Assembly: GCA_031359995.1 (NCBI GenBank)
Contig: JANMAT010000026.1
Coordinates: forward strand, 1-34,803
Origin: JANMAT01 sp031359995
GTDB lineage: Bacteria; Actinomycetota; Acidimicrobiia; Acidimicrobiales; Ilumatobacteraceae
Length of the DNA: 34,803 nt
Reading direction: 5' to 3'
Positions 7,628 through 16,465 of the stretch are shown here, piece after piece. Each line of letters begins with the position of its first letter. Position 1 is the first letter of the stretch. The notes under the pieces were generated by a model, which saw only the letters and a list, made by a program, of their open reading frames with translations, ran no database searches and was not told the DNA's origin. Made by a program: the position numbers and the translations under genes.

Positions 7628-8715
7628 CGGCCACCGAGGCACGCACGCTCGAGGCCTACTTCGCGACCGACGCCTTCGGCATCGCGCAGGCGACGAAGGA
7701 GCGGTTGCTCCTCGACGACCTCGTCGCCCTCACCGAGCACCACCGGCGGGCGTGCCCGCCCTACGCGTCGTTCGTGGCCGCCGTGCACGGCGACGGCCCG
7801 TTCGACACCATCGCCGATCTGCCCGCCCTGCCGGTGCGTTCGTTCAAGACGCACCGCCTGGCCAGCATCCCCGACGACGAGGTGTTCAAGACGCTCACGT
7901 CGTCGGGCACCACCGGCGACGCCGTCAGTCGCATCTTCCTCGACCGGGCCGCCGCCTCGCTGCAGACCAAAGCCCTGAACCACACCATGCGGGCCGTGCT
8001 CGGGCGCGAGCGCCTGCCCATGCTGGTGGCCGACAGCGCGTCGGTGGTGAAGGACCGGCGCACGTTCTCGGCCCGCGGTGCCGGCGTCGTCGGCATGATG
8101 CCGTTCGGCCGCGACCACGCCTTCGCCCTCGACGACGAGATGCGGCTCGACCAACCCGCAGTGCGCTCCTTCCTGGAGCGTCACGGGCACAAGCCGTTCC
8201 TGGTCTTCGGGTTCACGTTCATGGTGTGGCTGCACCTGTACGAGCCGGCGCGCGCCGCCGGGCTCGACCTCAGCAAGGGCACGCTCGTGCACTCGGGCGG
8301 CTGGAAGAAGATGGTCGAGCAGTCGGTGGACCCGGCCACGTTCCGCCGTCGCCTCGGTGACGACACCGGCCTCACCCGCATCCACAACTTCTACGGGATG
8401 GTCGAGCAGATCGGCTCGGTGTTCCTGGAGGGACCCGAGGGCGACGGCACGCTGTACCCGCCCGCCTTCGCCGACGTCATCGTGCGCGACCCCGTCACGT
8501 GGCGGGAAGCGGAGGTGGGGGAGGTGGGCGTGATCGAGGTGGTGAGCGCGCTCCCGTCGAGCTACCCCGGCCACGTGCTGCTCACCGAGGACCTCGGCGT
8601 GGTGCACGGGGTCGACGACGGCCCGCACTGGCGGGGCAAGCGCCTGTCGGTGGTGGGCCGCGTGCCGCGCGCCGAGGTGCGGGGCTGCTCCGACACGTTC
8701 GCGGGTGGGCGATGA
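7624..8715 (+). CDS. LuxE-like acyl-protein synthetase
   Basis: A 363-residue relative of LuxE, the fatty acyl-protein synthetase of the bacterial fatty acid reductase complex. It keeps the adenylate-forming loop SSGTTGD (about residues 93-99), the aromatic-rich FTFMVWLH and GGWKKM segments, NFYGMVEQIGSVF, and a C-terminal RGCSD whose Cys (about 355) matches the position of the acyl-accepting Cys of LuxE. In LuxE the acyl-AMP is transferred to this Cys and then to LuxC for reduction. The gene overlaps the ligase upstream and the LuxC-like gene downstream by four bases each (ATGA). No luciferase genes are nearby, so light production is not implied. Such pairs also occur in surface-polysaccharide loci. 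Confidence 0.87.
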   Translation: MTATEARTLEAYFATDAFGIAQATKERLLLDDLVALTEHHRRACPPYASFVAAVHGDGPFDTIADLPALPVRSFKTHRLASIPDDEVFKTLTSSGTTGDAVSRIFLDRAAASLQTKALNHTMRAVLGRERLPMLVADSASVVKDRRTFSARGAGVVGMMPFGRDHAFALDDEMRLDQPAVRSFLERHGHKPFLVFGFTFMVWLHLYEPARAAGLDLSKGTLVHSGGWKKMVEQSVDPATFRRRLGDDTGLTRIHNFYGMVEQIGSVFLEGPEGDGTLYPPAFADVIVRDPVTWREAEVGEVGVIEVVSALPSSYPGHVLLTEDLGVVHGVDDGPHWRGKRLSVVGRVPRAEVRGCSDTFAGGR

Positions 8716-9965
8716 CGGTCCGCTGCCGCGTGTCGGGCACCACGTTCGCGACGGCGCCGGCCCTGCTGGCGTCCATGGGCTGGGCCGACGACACCGGCGC
8801 GTCGCCGCTCGTGCCCGCCGACCCCCGGGCTCTGGCCTTTCTCGGCCAGCTGTCGCGCGAACTGCTGCGCGGGGCCGGCCGGGCCTTTCCCGAGCTCGTC
8901 GCCCTGGGCTTCTTCCTCCGCCCCGGCGAGCTCGCCCGGGTCCTGGCCGACCAGACCCGGCGCACGGCCGACGACGTGGTGCGCGCCCCGCGCGGCATGG
9001 TGTTCCACGTGCCGCCGGCCAACGTCGACACCATCTTCGTGTACTCGTGGGCGCTGGCCCTGCTGGCCGGCAACCTGAACGTGGTGCGGCTGTCCGAGCG
9101 CACCGACGGCCCGGCAGCGCGGGCGCTGCTGCAGGCGGTCACCGACGCCATGGGTGACGCCGACCCGGTGATCGCGCTGACCCAACGCATCGTCAGCTAC
9201 GGCCACGACGATGCCGTCACCGCCGCGCTCTCGGCGGCGTGCGACCTGCGGGTCATCTGGGGTGGTGACGCCTCCGTCGAGCGCCTGCGGGCGTTCGCGC
9301 TGGCGCCGCGGGCGCGTGAGCTGACGTTCCCCGACCGCTTCTCGATGGCCGTCGTCGGTGCCGACGGCTACCTGGCCATGGACCCCCACGAGCGCGACCG
9401 GATCGCGGTCGGGATGTTCAACGACGCGTACTGGTTCGACCAGGCCGCGTGCGCCTCCCCCCGGCTGGTCGTGCTGGTGGGTGCCGCCACCCGCACGGCC
9501 GCCGCGGGCGACGACCTGTTCGCCCGGCTCGGGCGTGTCATCGACCGGAAGGGCTACCGCGTCGACACGGCCATGGCGATGGAGAAGCGCGTGGCCGCCG
9601 CCACCCTCGCCCTCGACGGGGTGGCGACCCACGTCGACTGGCGCTCGAACGAGCTCGTCGTGGTCCGCGTGGACGGAGCTCCGTCGCGCACCCACGCCGG
9701 TGCCGGCACGTTCCAGCTGCTGGCGGTCTCCGATCTGCACGACCTGGTGCCGCTGGTGCGCCGGCGTGACCAGACCCTCACCCACGCCGGCATCGCGGCG
9801 GCCGAGCTGCGCGATCTGGTGCGGGCGCTCAACGGCCGTGGCGTCGACCGGGTGGTGCCCGTCGGCCAGGCGCTGACCTTCGCCTCGGTGTGGGACGGCG
9901 AGGACCTGCTCGAGGTCTTCGCTCGCCGGGTCAGCGTGGCGCGGCCGGCTGTGGCCGTCGGCTGA
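8712..9965 (+). CDS. LuxC-like acyl-CoA/acyl-protein reductase
   Basis: A 417-residue member of the LuxC family, an aldehyde-dehydrogenase-fold enzyme that reduces a thioester to an aldehyde with NADPH. The active-site Cys is C247 in FDQAACASPR, and the cofactor-binding part includes VFHVPPANVDT and LAGNLNVVRLS. It is the last gene of the ligase-LuxE-LuxC operon, beginning inside the stop codon of the LuxE-like gene. Its last 35 bases overlap the 3-prime end of the convergent deacetylase gene. The product would be an aldehyde derived from the acid activated upstream; what happens to it (amination, condensation or reduction to an alcohol) is not shown by the window. Confidence 0.88.
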   Translation: MTVRCRVSGTTFATAPALLASMGWADDTGASPLVPADPRALAFLGQLSRELLRGAGRAFPELVALGFFLRPGELARVLADQTRRTADDVVRAPRGMVFHVPPANVDTIFVYSWALALLAGNLNVVRLSERTDGPAARALLQAVTDAMGDADPVIALTQRIVSYGHDDAVTAALSAACDLRVIWGGDASVERLRAFALAPRARELTFPDRFSMAVVGADGYLAMDPHERDRIAVGMFNDAYWFDQAACASPRLVVLVGAATRTAAAGDDLFARLGRVIDRKGYRVDTAMAMEKRVAAATLALDGVATHVDWRSNELVVVRVDGAPSRTHAGAGTFQLLAVSDLHDLVPLVRRRDQTLTHAGIAAAELRDLVRALNGRGVDRVVPVGQALTFASVWDGEDLLEVFARRVSVARPAVAVG

Positions 9966-10737
9966 GGCCCACGACGGGTCGCTCGGCGTCGACCGTCGCC
10001 AGCAGATCGTCCACCAGCGTCTCGAACCCGACGACCTCGATGCCCGCGTCGGCGACGGCATCGCACAGCTCGTGGAACACCAATCGCGTCCCCCGGCCGA
10101 CGTACGCGGCGGACGGATCGGTCGAGCCGAAGATCGCACCGTGGTTGCCCCGGTACCACGCCTCCGACGGCACGTTGCAGCCGAAGGTGGCCGGATGGAA
10201 GATCACGACCTTCAGCCCCGGCGCGCGCAGCGCGTCGAGCACGCCGCCCAGGTCGAGGTCGCCGGGGCGCACGGTGAAGAACGTGTCGTCGGCGAAGAAC
10301 GTGGGCAGGCGCAGCAGCCCGGTCCAGTGCACCATCGGTTCCAGGTGGCTCTGGGCCGCAGTGAGCACCTGGGCGTCGGCGACCACGCCGGCCCCGGCGA
10401 GGGCGATCCACTGCTCGGTGCTCTCCACGAAGCAGTGGCTGCGCGCCGTGCGGGCGCCGGGCACCAGGGCCCGGCAGTAGGCGACGACGTCGTGGGGTGT
10501 GGCCCCATGTGACGAGCCCGGCTGGAAGTTCGGATGCCAGCCCTGGGTGATGCGGCCCTCGACCGCAGCCCGGTCGAGCACCGCCGACGGGCTGGTGCGG
10601 AACACGTGCAGCGGCACGCCGTGCGACGACGTGGCGTCGAGCAGGGCCTCGCAGGTCCATTCAGGCGCCCAGTCCTGGTCCGAGGTGAACACGACCACCG
10701 GACGCTCGAAGCGGCCTCCCCAACGACGGTTCGACAT
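9931..10737 (-). CDS. Polysaccharide deacetylase-like protein, WbmS/NodB type
   Basis: A 268-residue protein resembling the WbmS branch of NodB-like carbohydrate deacetylases found in O-antigen loci. The start of the domain has FTSDQDWAPEW with two acidic metal-site candidates, then HPNFQPGSSHG with two His. A mid-protein segment FFADDTFF and the strand KVVIFHP follow, the latter close to the usual second His motif. It would remove N- or O-acetyl groups from a glycan or lipid-linked sugar. There is no signal peptide, so a cytoplasmic substrate is likely. The ATG at 10737 has GAGGAG eight bases upstream; an open frame continues further but without homology. It lies 20 bases after the glycosyltransferase gene, in the same operon. 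Confidence 0.75.
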   Translation of the reverse strand: MSNRRWGGRFERPVVVFTSDQDWAPEWTCEALLDATSSHGVPLHVFRTSPSAVLDRAAVEGRITQGWHPNFQPGSSHGATPHDVVAYCRALVPGARTARSHCFVESTEQWIALAGAGVVADAQVLTAAQSHLEPMVHWTGLLRLPTFFADDTFFTVRPGDLDLGGVLDALRAPGLKVVIFHPATFGCNVPSEAWYRGNHGAIFGSTDPSAAYVGRGTRLVFHELCDAVADAGIEVVGFETLVDDLLATVDAERPVVGLSRRPQPAAPR

Positions 10738-10757
10738 GGAGGGCTCCTCGGGTCGGC

Positions 10758-13124
10758 TCAGACGAACAGCAGGCGGCGCTGCAGGCGCAGCAGGCCGCGG
10801 TCGAGGCGGTCGCGCCCGGCCGCGGTGGTGAGGTCGATGTGGACATCGGCCCGTTTGCGCAGCTCGATGTCGACCGACACTTCGATGTCGGCCGCCTGCT
10901 CCACCGCGAGACCGCGATCGGCGATCGCCTTCTGCAGGGCGAGCACGGCGTCGTTCACGTCGATGCCGCGCTGGTCGAGCACGAGGCGGGCCGGCGTGGG
11001 CGCCGGGAACCACTCGCACCACCGGTGCAGGAGGGTCCTGAGCGTGGCGTCGTCGCGCCAGTCGAGCTCGACCCACGCCACCTTGGTGCTACGGCCGCGG
11101 GTGTGCATGAACCACACGTCGTCCTCGGGCCCGGGCACGAGCCGGTCGAGCTCGGGGAACACGCGCGGGCCCTTGATCGGCTGCACCTTCGACTGGAGCT
11201 TGCCGGCCATCCGGTCGAGCACGATCTGGGCTTCCAACAGGCCGTCCCGAGCCATGCGCCGCAGCTGCTGGTCCATGTCCTTCGGCTCCCGCCGCGACAC
11301 GATGGCCGCCAGCAGCGCGTTGAAGTCGATCAGCGGATCCTCGACGTAGCGCTGCGCCATCTCCGACTCGCGCAGCGCGTGCAGGGCACTGCCTTCGTAG
11401 GGCGCGGTCAGCAGCAGCGTGGCGAAGTGGGCGGCGGCCCGGGCGATGTGCTCGGGCGTGAGGCCCAGCCGCTCGAGCTCGGGATAGAGATCGAGCAGGG
11501 TCAGCTCGCGCCGGGTCGTGTCGCGGATCCACTCGAACTCGTGGGCGGCGCGCTTGGCGGCCCGACCCACCGACGACGATCCCCGCTCGTGCACCCGGTA
11601 GGCGACGAGGGGCTCATCGATGCGGTGGAAGCCGAGCCAAGCCGCGGCCTTGGTCCAGAAGTCGTAGTCGGCGGCGAACCCCCGCGAGTACGGGCCGACC
11701 AGATCGAACACCTCGGCCCGCATCATCACCGTCGGGTGGGCCACGGTGTTCATGACGAGCTGGAAGCGCTGCATCGACCACGAGTTGATCATCTCGGGCT
11801 GGTTGAACATGAGCCCGTGCGATCGGCCGGCACCGTCGATCTTCACACCGATCGATGACACCACGTGGATCTCGGGTCGTTCGGCCAGCACCTCGAGCTG
11901 CCGGGCGAACCGCTCCGGGTGGGCCACGTCATCCGCGCCGAGGTGGGCGAACGCGGTGGCGTTGCTCTCGACCGCGATCTGGTGGGCCAGCAGGTCGAAG
12001 CGGCCCGCCTGGCCGATGTTCTCCTGCCGGAAGCCGCGCACGCGACGGTCCTCCTTCGAGAGCATCTCGATCATCTCGGTGGTCTCGTCGTCGGAGCCGT
12101 CGTCGAGCAGCATCACCTCGATGTCGCTCACCGTCTGGTCGAGCAGCGAGTCGACCGCGTCGATCAGGTAGTCGGCGCCGCGATACACCGAGGTGAGCAC
12201 CGCCACCTTCGGCCGTGACGGTGGCACGGTGTTGAACGACCAGAACGAGCGGGCCGGCGGTTCGGGGTCGTGCACGGCCATCGCCTCGTCGACAAGGCCG
12301 GGCCAGGTGTCGCTCCACCCGGTCGTCGGCGCCGGCGTCGGGGCGGCGCCGAGGGCAGCGGCGAGCGCACCGGGCACGTCGCGGGCCACTCCGGGGGCCT
12401 CCAGGTCCACCACGGGGCGACCGGCGCACGATGCCTCCAGCAGGCGCAGCTCGGTCTCGGCCCGGTGGGCCGAGGGCAGCACGAGCACGACGCGGCCGCG
12501 TCCGAGCCGACGGGTCAGGAAGCGCACCGGCGGCCGCCCGTAGGCCAGGCCGCGCAGGAGCGGGTGACCGTCCCATGACGGGTCGAGCAGGCGGAACGAC
12601 ACCCCCCGGTCGGCCAGCTCGGCGGCGACCTCCTCGCCGGCGCGGCTGCGGGGCCCGAACGCGATGACGTCGACCGACGGGGCGCGGTCGGGCGCCAGGA
12701 AGCAGGTGGGGTCGGTCATCAACGGCCGGTCGTCGCCGATGGCCAGTTCCAGGTGGTGGGCGGCCGCCGTCGAGCGGGGCGTGCCGCCCACGCCGATCGG
12801 ATCGAGGGCGAACGGGTGGTTCACCAGCACCGTGGTCGCCTCGCCCGACGCGGTGAGTCGGCTGATGCCGGCGTCGTGGGCGTCGACCCCGTCGGCCACG
12901 TGCACCACGAGGTGCGGCCGGTTCGTGCGCACGTTCCACTCGAACGTGGACGCGAGGATCTCGGGCGACTTCGCCGCGTCGGTGTCCGACAGGTACACGC
13001 GATGACCGAGGTTCATCAGGGGGCGTGTCAGGTACGCCCAGGTCCGTCGACGCCCGTCGCTCACGCCAGGGCCGACCAGGAGGACGCGTCGGGCCTCGAG
13101 CCCGCGGCCCGTGTGCGCCGTCAT
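10758..13124 (-). CDS. Two-domain glycosyltransferase (CgeB/GT4-like plus GT2)
   Basis: A 788-residue cytoplasmic protein. Residues about 12-260 look like a GT-B fold related to CgeB/GT4 proteins, ending with the donor-site-like LEASCAGRPVVDLEAPG (229-245). Residues about 305-560 are a GT2 (GT-A) domain: VAVLTSVYRGADYL, the first acidic motif LLDDGSDDE (339-347), the second AHLGADD (393-399), and RGFAADYDFWTKA as the acceptor-side region. A helical C-terminal part of about 220 residues has no recognised domain. It would transfer one or two sugars to a growing surface glycan. It starts at an ATG with only a degenerate -10-like GATCCT six bases upstream. It is divergent from the amino-sugar operon across a 151-base gap. 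Confidence 0.85.
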   Translation of the reverse strand: MTAHTGRGLEARRVLLVGPGVSDGRRRTWAYLTRPLMNLGHRVYLSDTDAAKSPEILASTFEWNVRTNRPHLVVHVADGVDAHDAGISRLTASGEATTVLVNHPFALDPIGVGGTPRSTAAAHHLELAIGDDRPLMTDPTCFLAPDRAPSVDVIAFGPRSRAGEEVAAELADRGVSFRLLDPSWDGHPLLRGLAYGRPPVRFLTRRLGRGRVVLVLPSAHRAETELRLLEASCAGRPVVDLEAPGVARDVPGALAAALGAAPTPAPTTGWSDTWPGLVDEAMAVHDPEPPARSFWSFNTVPPSRPKVAVLTSVYRGADYLIDAVDSLLDQTVSDIEVMLLDDGSDDETTEMIEMLSKEDRRVRGFRQENIGQAGRFDLLAHQIAVESNATAFAHLGADDVAHPERFARQLEVLAERPEIHVVSSIGVKIDGAGRSHGLMFNQPEMINSWSMQRFQLVMNTVAHPTVMMRAEVFDLVGPYSRGFAADYDFWTKAAAWLGFHRIDEPLVAYRVHERGSSSVGRAAKRAAHEFEWIRDTTRRELTLLDLYPELERLGLTPEHIARAAAHFATLLLTAPYEGSALHALRESEMAQRYVEDPLIDFNALLAAIVSRREPKDMDQQLRRMARDGLLEAQIVLDRMAGKLQSKVQPIKGPRVFPELDRLVPGPEDDVWFMHTRGRSTKVAWVELDWRDDATLRTLLHRWCEWFPAPTPARLVLDQRGIDVNDAVLALQKAIADRGLAVEQAADIEVSVDIELRKRADVHIDLTTAAGRDRLDRGLLRLQRRLLFV

Positions 13125-13151
13125 GGGCTCAGGATCGGCACCGGCGCAACC

Positions 13152-13197
13152 GATCTTGAGGATGCGCAGCAGGATTTATCTCGACTTGGTCAAGATC
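13152..13197. promoter_or_regulatory. Inverted repeat in the divergent gap of the glycan locus
   Basis: GATCTTGA (13152-13159) and TCAAGATC (13190-13197) are perfect inverted copies separated by 30 bases that are AT-richer than their surroundings (TTTATCT at 13175-13181). The pair lies between the divergent starts at 13124 and 13276, where both operons need promoters. It may be an operator; no regulator gene is adjacent. Confidence 0.4.
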
Positions 13198-13275
13198 CCC
13201 GAGATCCCTGGATCGCGCCGGTCCGGTCCACGAGGTGGGCCACCACGGTCGGACCGTCTGCAGAAAGGCGGCACC

Positions 13276-14325
13276 ATGGATCAGATCGGCGTGGCAGTGG
13301 TCGGCGCGGGGTACTGGGGACCCAACCTCGTGCGCAACGTCGCCATGAACCCGAGCACCCAGCTCCGGTGGGTGTGCGACGTGGCCATGGAGCGGGCCAG
13401 CAAGCTGGCCGGCACCTACGCCGGGGCCACGGCGACCACGTCGCTCGACCAGGTCCTGGCCGACGACGGGGTGGCCGCCGTGCTGATCGCCACCCCGGCG
13501 GCCACGCACGCCGACCTTGCCATCAAGGCCTTGCGCGCCGGCAAGCACGTGCTCATCGAGAAGCCCCTGGCCGCCTCGGTGGCCGAGGCCGAGCGCATGC
13601 TGGCCGTGGCCCGCGAGACCGGTCGCGTGCTCATGTGCGACCACACGTACTGCTACACGCCGGCGGCCCAGTTCATCTCGCGGCTCGTGCACAACGGCGA
13701 TCTCGGCGACATCCTCTTCGTCGACTCGGTGCGCATCAACCTCGGGCTCGTGCAGCGCGACGTCGACGTCATCTGGGACCTCGCTCCGCACGACCTGTCG
13801 ATCCTCGACTTCGTGCTGCCGCCCGAGCGCAAGGTGCAGACGGTGGCGGCCCAGGCCGCCGACCCGCTCGGCGTCGGCCAGAACTGCGTCGGCTACCTGA
13901 CGCTCGGCCTCGCCGGCGGCGCCATCGGCCACGTCCACGTGAACTGGCTGAGCCCCACCAAGGTGCGCACGATGATCATCGGTGGCTCGCGGCGCACGCT
14001 CGTGTGGGACGACCTGAACCCGACGCAGCGGGTGTGCGTCTACGACCGGGGCGTCGACGTGGACGCGGTGACCGATCCAGAGACGAGGGCCCGCAACAAG
14101 GTGGCCTACCGCATCGGCGACATGGTGGCGCCGGCCCTGCGCGACGCCGAGGCCCTCTCGGGCGTGGTCAACGAGCTCGTGGCCGGCGTGCGGGGCGAGC
14201 GCGTGCCCCAGACCGACGGTCGGGCCGGACTGGCCGTGCTGAAGATCCTGGAGGCCGCCTCCATCAGCCTGGACCTGAGCGGCGCGACCGTGCCGGTCGA
14301 CGGGGTCATGGCGGTGGCCGAGTGA
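13276..14325 (+). CDS. WlbA/WbpB-like NDP-amino-sugar 3-dehydrogenase (Gfo/Idh/MocA)
   Basis: A 349-residue dehydrogenase. The Rossmann loop GAGYWGPNLVRN (residues 9-20) and LIEKPLA are typical of WlbA/WbpB-type enzymes, which oxidise C3 of UDP-N-acetylglucosaminuronate, or of UDP-GlcNAc in related proteins, to a 3-keto sugar. The later IWDLAPHDLSILDF segment holds the usual catalytic Asp and His. The frame is open from 13111, but the ATG at 13276 has the AAAGG ribosome site and the start of homology. It is the first gene of a six-gene operon whose members overlap by four bases. The 3-keto product would suit the DegT enzyme at 17199 and the acetyltransferase at 18326. A UDP-GlcNAc 6-dehydrogenase, needed for the uronate version, is not in the window. 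Confidence 0.88.
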   Translation: MDQIGVAVVGAGYWGPNLVRNVAMNPSTQLRWVCDVAMERASKLAGTYAGATATTSLDQVLADDGVAAVLIATPAATHADLAIKALRAGKHVLIEKPLAASVAEAERMLAVARETGRVLMCDHTYCYTPAAQFISRLVHNGDLGDILFVDSVRINLGLVQRDVDVIWDLAPHDLSILDFVLPPERKVQTVAAQAADPLGVGQNCVGYLTLGLAGGAIGHVHVNWLSPTKVRTMIIGGSRRTLVWDDLNPTQRVCVYDRGVDVDAVTDPETRARNKVAYRIGDMVAPALRDAEALSGVVNELVAGVRGERVPQTDGRAGLAVLKILEAASISLDLSGATVPVDGVMAVAE

Positions 14326-15308
14326 ACCCGCTCGCCGGCGCCCGCGTGCTCGTCACCGGTGGCGGTGGCTTCATCGGTTCGACCATCTCGGACCTGCTCG
14401 TCGCCGAGGGTGTCGACGAGATCGTGGTCCTCGACAACTTCGTGCGCGGCCGTCGCGAGAACCTGGCCCACGCGGAGGGTTCGGGGCGGCTCCGGTTGAT
14501 CCAGGGTGACATCACGAATCGCCCCCTGGTGCGCAAGCTGATGCTCGGCGTCGACACCGTCTTCCACCTCGCCGCCATCCGCATCACCCAGTGCGCCGAG
14601 GACCCCCGGCTCGCCGTCGACGTGATGGTGAACGGCACCTACAACGTGGTCGAGGCGGCCGCCGACGCCGGCGTCCGCAAGATCGTGGCGTCGTCGTCGG
14701 CGTCGGTCTACGGACTGGCCGAGACCTTCCCGACCGACGAGGACCACCACCCCTACGACAACCGCACGATCTACGGCGCGGCCAAGCTGTTCAACGAGGG
14801 CCTGCTGCGCAGCTTCAAGGACATGCGCGACCTCGACTACGTGGCGCTGCGCTACTTCAACGTGTACGGGCCCCGCATGGACATCCACGGCGTGTACACC
14901 GAGGTGCTCGTGCGTTGGATGGACCGCATCGCCGGCGGGCAGCCGCCGCTGATCCTGGGCGACGGCACCCAGACGATGGACTTCGTGTACATCACCGACG
15001 TGGCCCGGGCCAACATCGCCGCAGCCAAGGCCGACGTGACCGACCAGGTCTACAACGTCGGCACCGGTGTGGAGTCGAGCCTGTCGGTCCTGGCCGCCAC
15101 CCTGCTGCAGGTGATGGGCAGCGACCTGGCGCCCGAGCACGGGCCCGAGCGCAACGTGAACCCGGTGGGCCGGCGCAAGGCCGACATCTCGCGGGCCCAG
15201 CGCGACCTCGGCTTCACCGCCGAGGTCGACCTGGCCGAAGGCCTGCGCCGCCTGGTGGCGTGGTGGAGCGCCGAGCGGGCGCTGGCCACCACGGGGGCGT
15301 CGGCATGA
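14322..15308 (+). CDS. NAD-dependent NDP-sugar epimerase (extended SDR)
   Basis: A 328-residue extended short-chain dehydrogenase. The NAD loop GGGGFIGS is at about residues 14-21, FHLAAI follows, the catalytic Ser is in SSSASVYG, and Tyr and Lys are in YGAAK. The substrate region ALRYFNVYGPR and DFVYITDVA is typical of UDP-glucose 4-epimerase-like enzymes. The Asp-Glu pair used by RmlB-type 4,6-dehydratases is absent (ASVYG in place of TDEVYG), so epimerisation is favoured over dehydration. The GTG start overlaps the preceding stop (GTGA). It may supply the sugar configuration used by the other operon members, or a 4-keto intermediate for the next aminotransferase. Confidence 0.85.
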   Translation: MNPLAGARVLVTGGGGFIGSTISDLLVAEGVDEIVVLDNFVRGRRENLAHAEGSGRLRLIQGDITNRPLVRKLMLGVDTVFHLAAIRITQCAEDPRLAVDVMVNGTYNVVEAAADAGVRKIVASSSASVYGLAETFPTDEDHHPYDNRTIYGAAKLFNEGLLRSFKDMRDLDYVALRYFNVYGPRMDIHGVYTEVLVRWMDRIAGGQPPLILGDGTQTMDFVYITDVARANIAAAKADVTDQVYNVGTGVESSLSVLAATLLQVMGSDLAPEHGPERNVNPVGRRKADISRAQRDLGFTAEVDLAEGLRRLVAWWSAERALATTGASA

Positions 15309-16465
15309 CCGCGCTCGACGCCGCCCCCACCCTGGCGACCATCCCGATCATCCGACCGTGGATCGGTCAGGAGGAGATCGACGCCGCGTCCGAGGCCATC
15401 CGCTCGGGCTGGATCGCTCAGGGGCCCAACGTCGCCGCCTTCGAGGCCGAGTTCCGCACCCTGGTCGGGGCCACCGACGCGGTGGCCGTGTCAAACTGCA
15501 CCACCGGCCTCCACCTCGCCCTCGTCGCCCTCGGCGTGGGTGCCGGTGACGAGGTGGTCGTGCCGTCGTTCTCGTTCATCGCCACGATGAACGCCGCCGT
15601 CTACGTGGGGGCCACGCCCGTGTTCGCCGACGTCGACGTGGCCACCGGCAACGTCACGCCCGACACCATCGAGGAGGTCATCACGCCCCGCACGAAGGCG
15701 GTGATCGTGGTGCACCAGGGCGGCGTGCCCGCCGACATGAGCGCCATCACCGCACTGTGCGACCGGGCCGGCATCGCCGTCGTCGAGGACGCCGCCTGCG
15801 CCATCGGGTCCACCTACCAGGGTCACCTGGTCGGCGTCGACTCGCCGCTCGTGGCCTTCTCGTTCCACCCCCGCAAGCTGGTGACCACCGGCGAGGGCGG
15901 CATGCTCACCGTGGCCGACCCCGACGTGGCCGTGCGCCTGCGGCGCCTGCGCGAGCACGGCATGAGCGTGAGCGCCGCCGACCGCCACAAGCTCGGCGCC
16001 ACGGTGATCGAGCAGTACCTGGAGACCGGCTTCAACTACCGCATGACCGACATCCAGGCCGCCATCGGCCGGGTGCAGCTCGGCCGGCTCGGCGCCATGG
16101 TCGCCCGCCGCCGCCAGCTCGCCGCCCGGTACCACGCCGCCCTGGACGACGTGACCGGCCTGAGGCCGGTGCGCGACCCCGCCCACGGCACCTCGAACTT
16201 CCAGTCGTTCTGGGTCCTGCTCGACGGTTCGTTCCCCCTGGGGCGCAACGAGCTGATGGCGGCGTGCCAGGCCGCCGGCGTTTCGACGCGGCGCGGCATC
16301 ATGGCCGCCCATCTCGAACCGGCCGGCGCCCGCTTCGCGACCGCCGCACTGCCGGGCACCGAGCGGCTCACCCACGACTCGCTGATCCTGCCGCTCTACC
16401 ACGACATGACCCTGGCCGATCAGGACCGGGTCGTCGACGTCATCCGCACGGCGGCGGGTCGATGA
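15305..16465 (+). CDS. DegT/DnrJ/EryC1-family PLP aminotransferase (first copy)
   Basis: A 386-residue PLP-dependent sugar aminotransferase or dehydrase. The opening PIIRPWIGQEEIDA and SGWIAQGP are like perosamine synthase and PglE-type 4-aminotransferases. The PLP-binding residues include the Asp of VVEDAACAIGS, and K191 in SFHPRKLVTTGEGG is the Schiff-base Lys, so the enzyme should be a true aminotransferase rather than a Lys-less dehydrase. It would convert a keto sugar nucleotide to the amino sugar with glutamate. The ATG overlaps the epimerase stop and its own stop overlaps the NeuD-like gene. The NeuD/PglD-like acetyltransferase just downstream is the natural partner for acetylating the new amine. 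Confidence 0.9.
   Translation: MTALDAAPTLATIPIIRPWIGQEEIDAASEAIRSGWIAQGPNVAAFEAEFRTLVGATDAVAVSNCTTGLHLALVALGVGAGDEVVVPSFSFIATMNAAVYVGATPVFADVDVATGNVTPDTIEEVITPRTKAVIVVHQGGVPADMSAITALCDRAGIAVVEDAACAIGSTYQGHLVGVDSPLVAFSFHPRKLVTTGEGGMLTVADPDVAVRLRRLREHGMSVSAADRHKLGATVIEQYLETGFNYRMTDIQAAIGRVQLGRLGAMVARRRQLAARYHAALDDVTGLRPVRDPAHGTSNFQSFWVLLDGSFPLGRNELMAACQAAGVSTRRGIMAAHLEPAGARFATAALPGTERLTHDSLILPLYHDMTLADQDRVVDVIRTAAGR

Noticed and set aside
7624..9965. Bioluminescence (lux) operon
   Set aside because: LuxE- and LuxC-like genes are present, but there is no luciferase (luxA/luxB) or luxD gene, and the context is glycan synthesis.
12753..15308. Single 851-codon frame running into the epimerase
   Set aside because: Only the part from 14322 has homology; the upstream part is out of frame with the real dehydrogenase gene.
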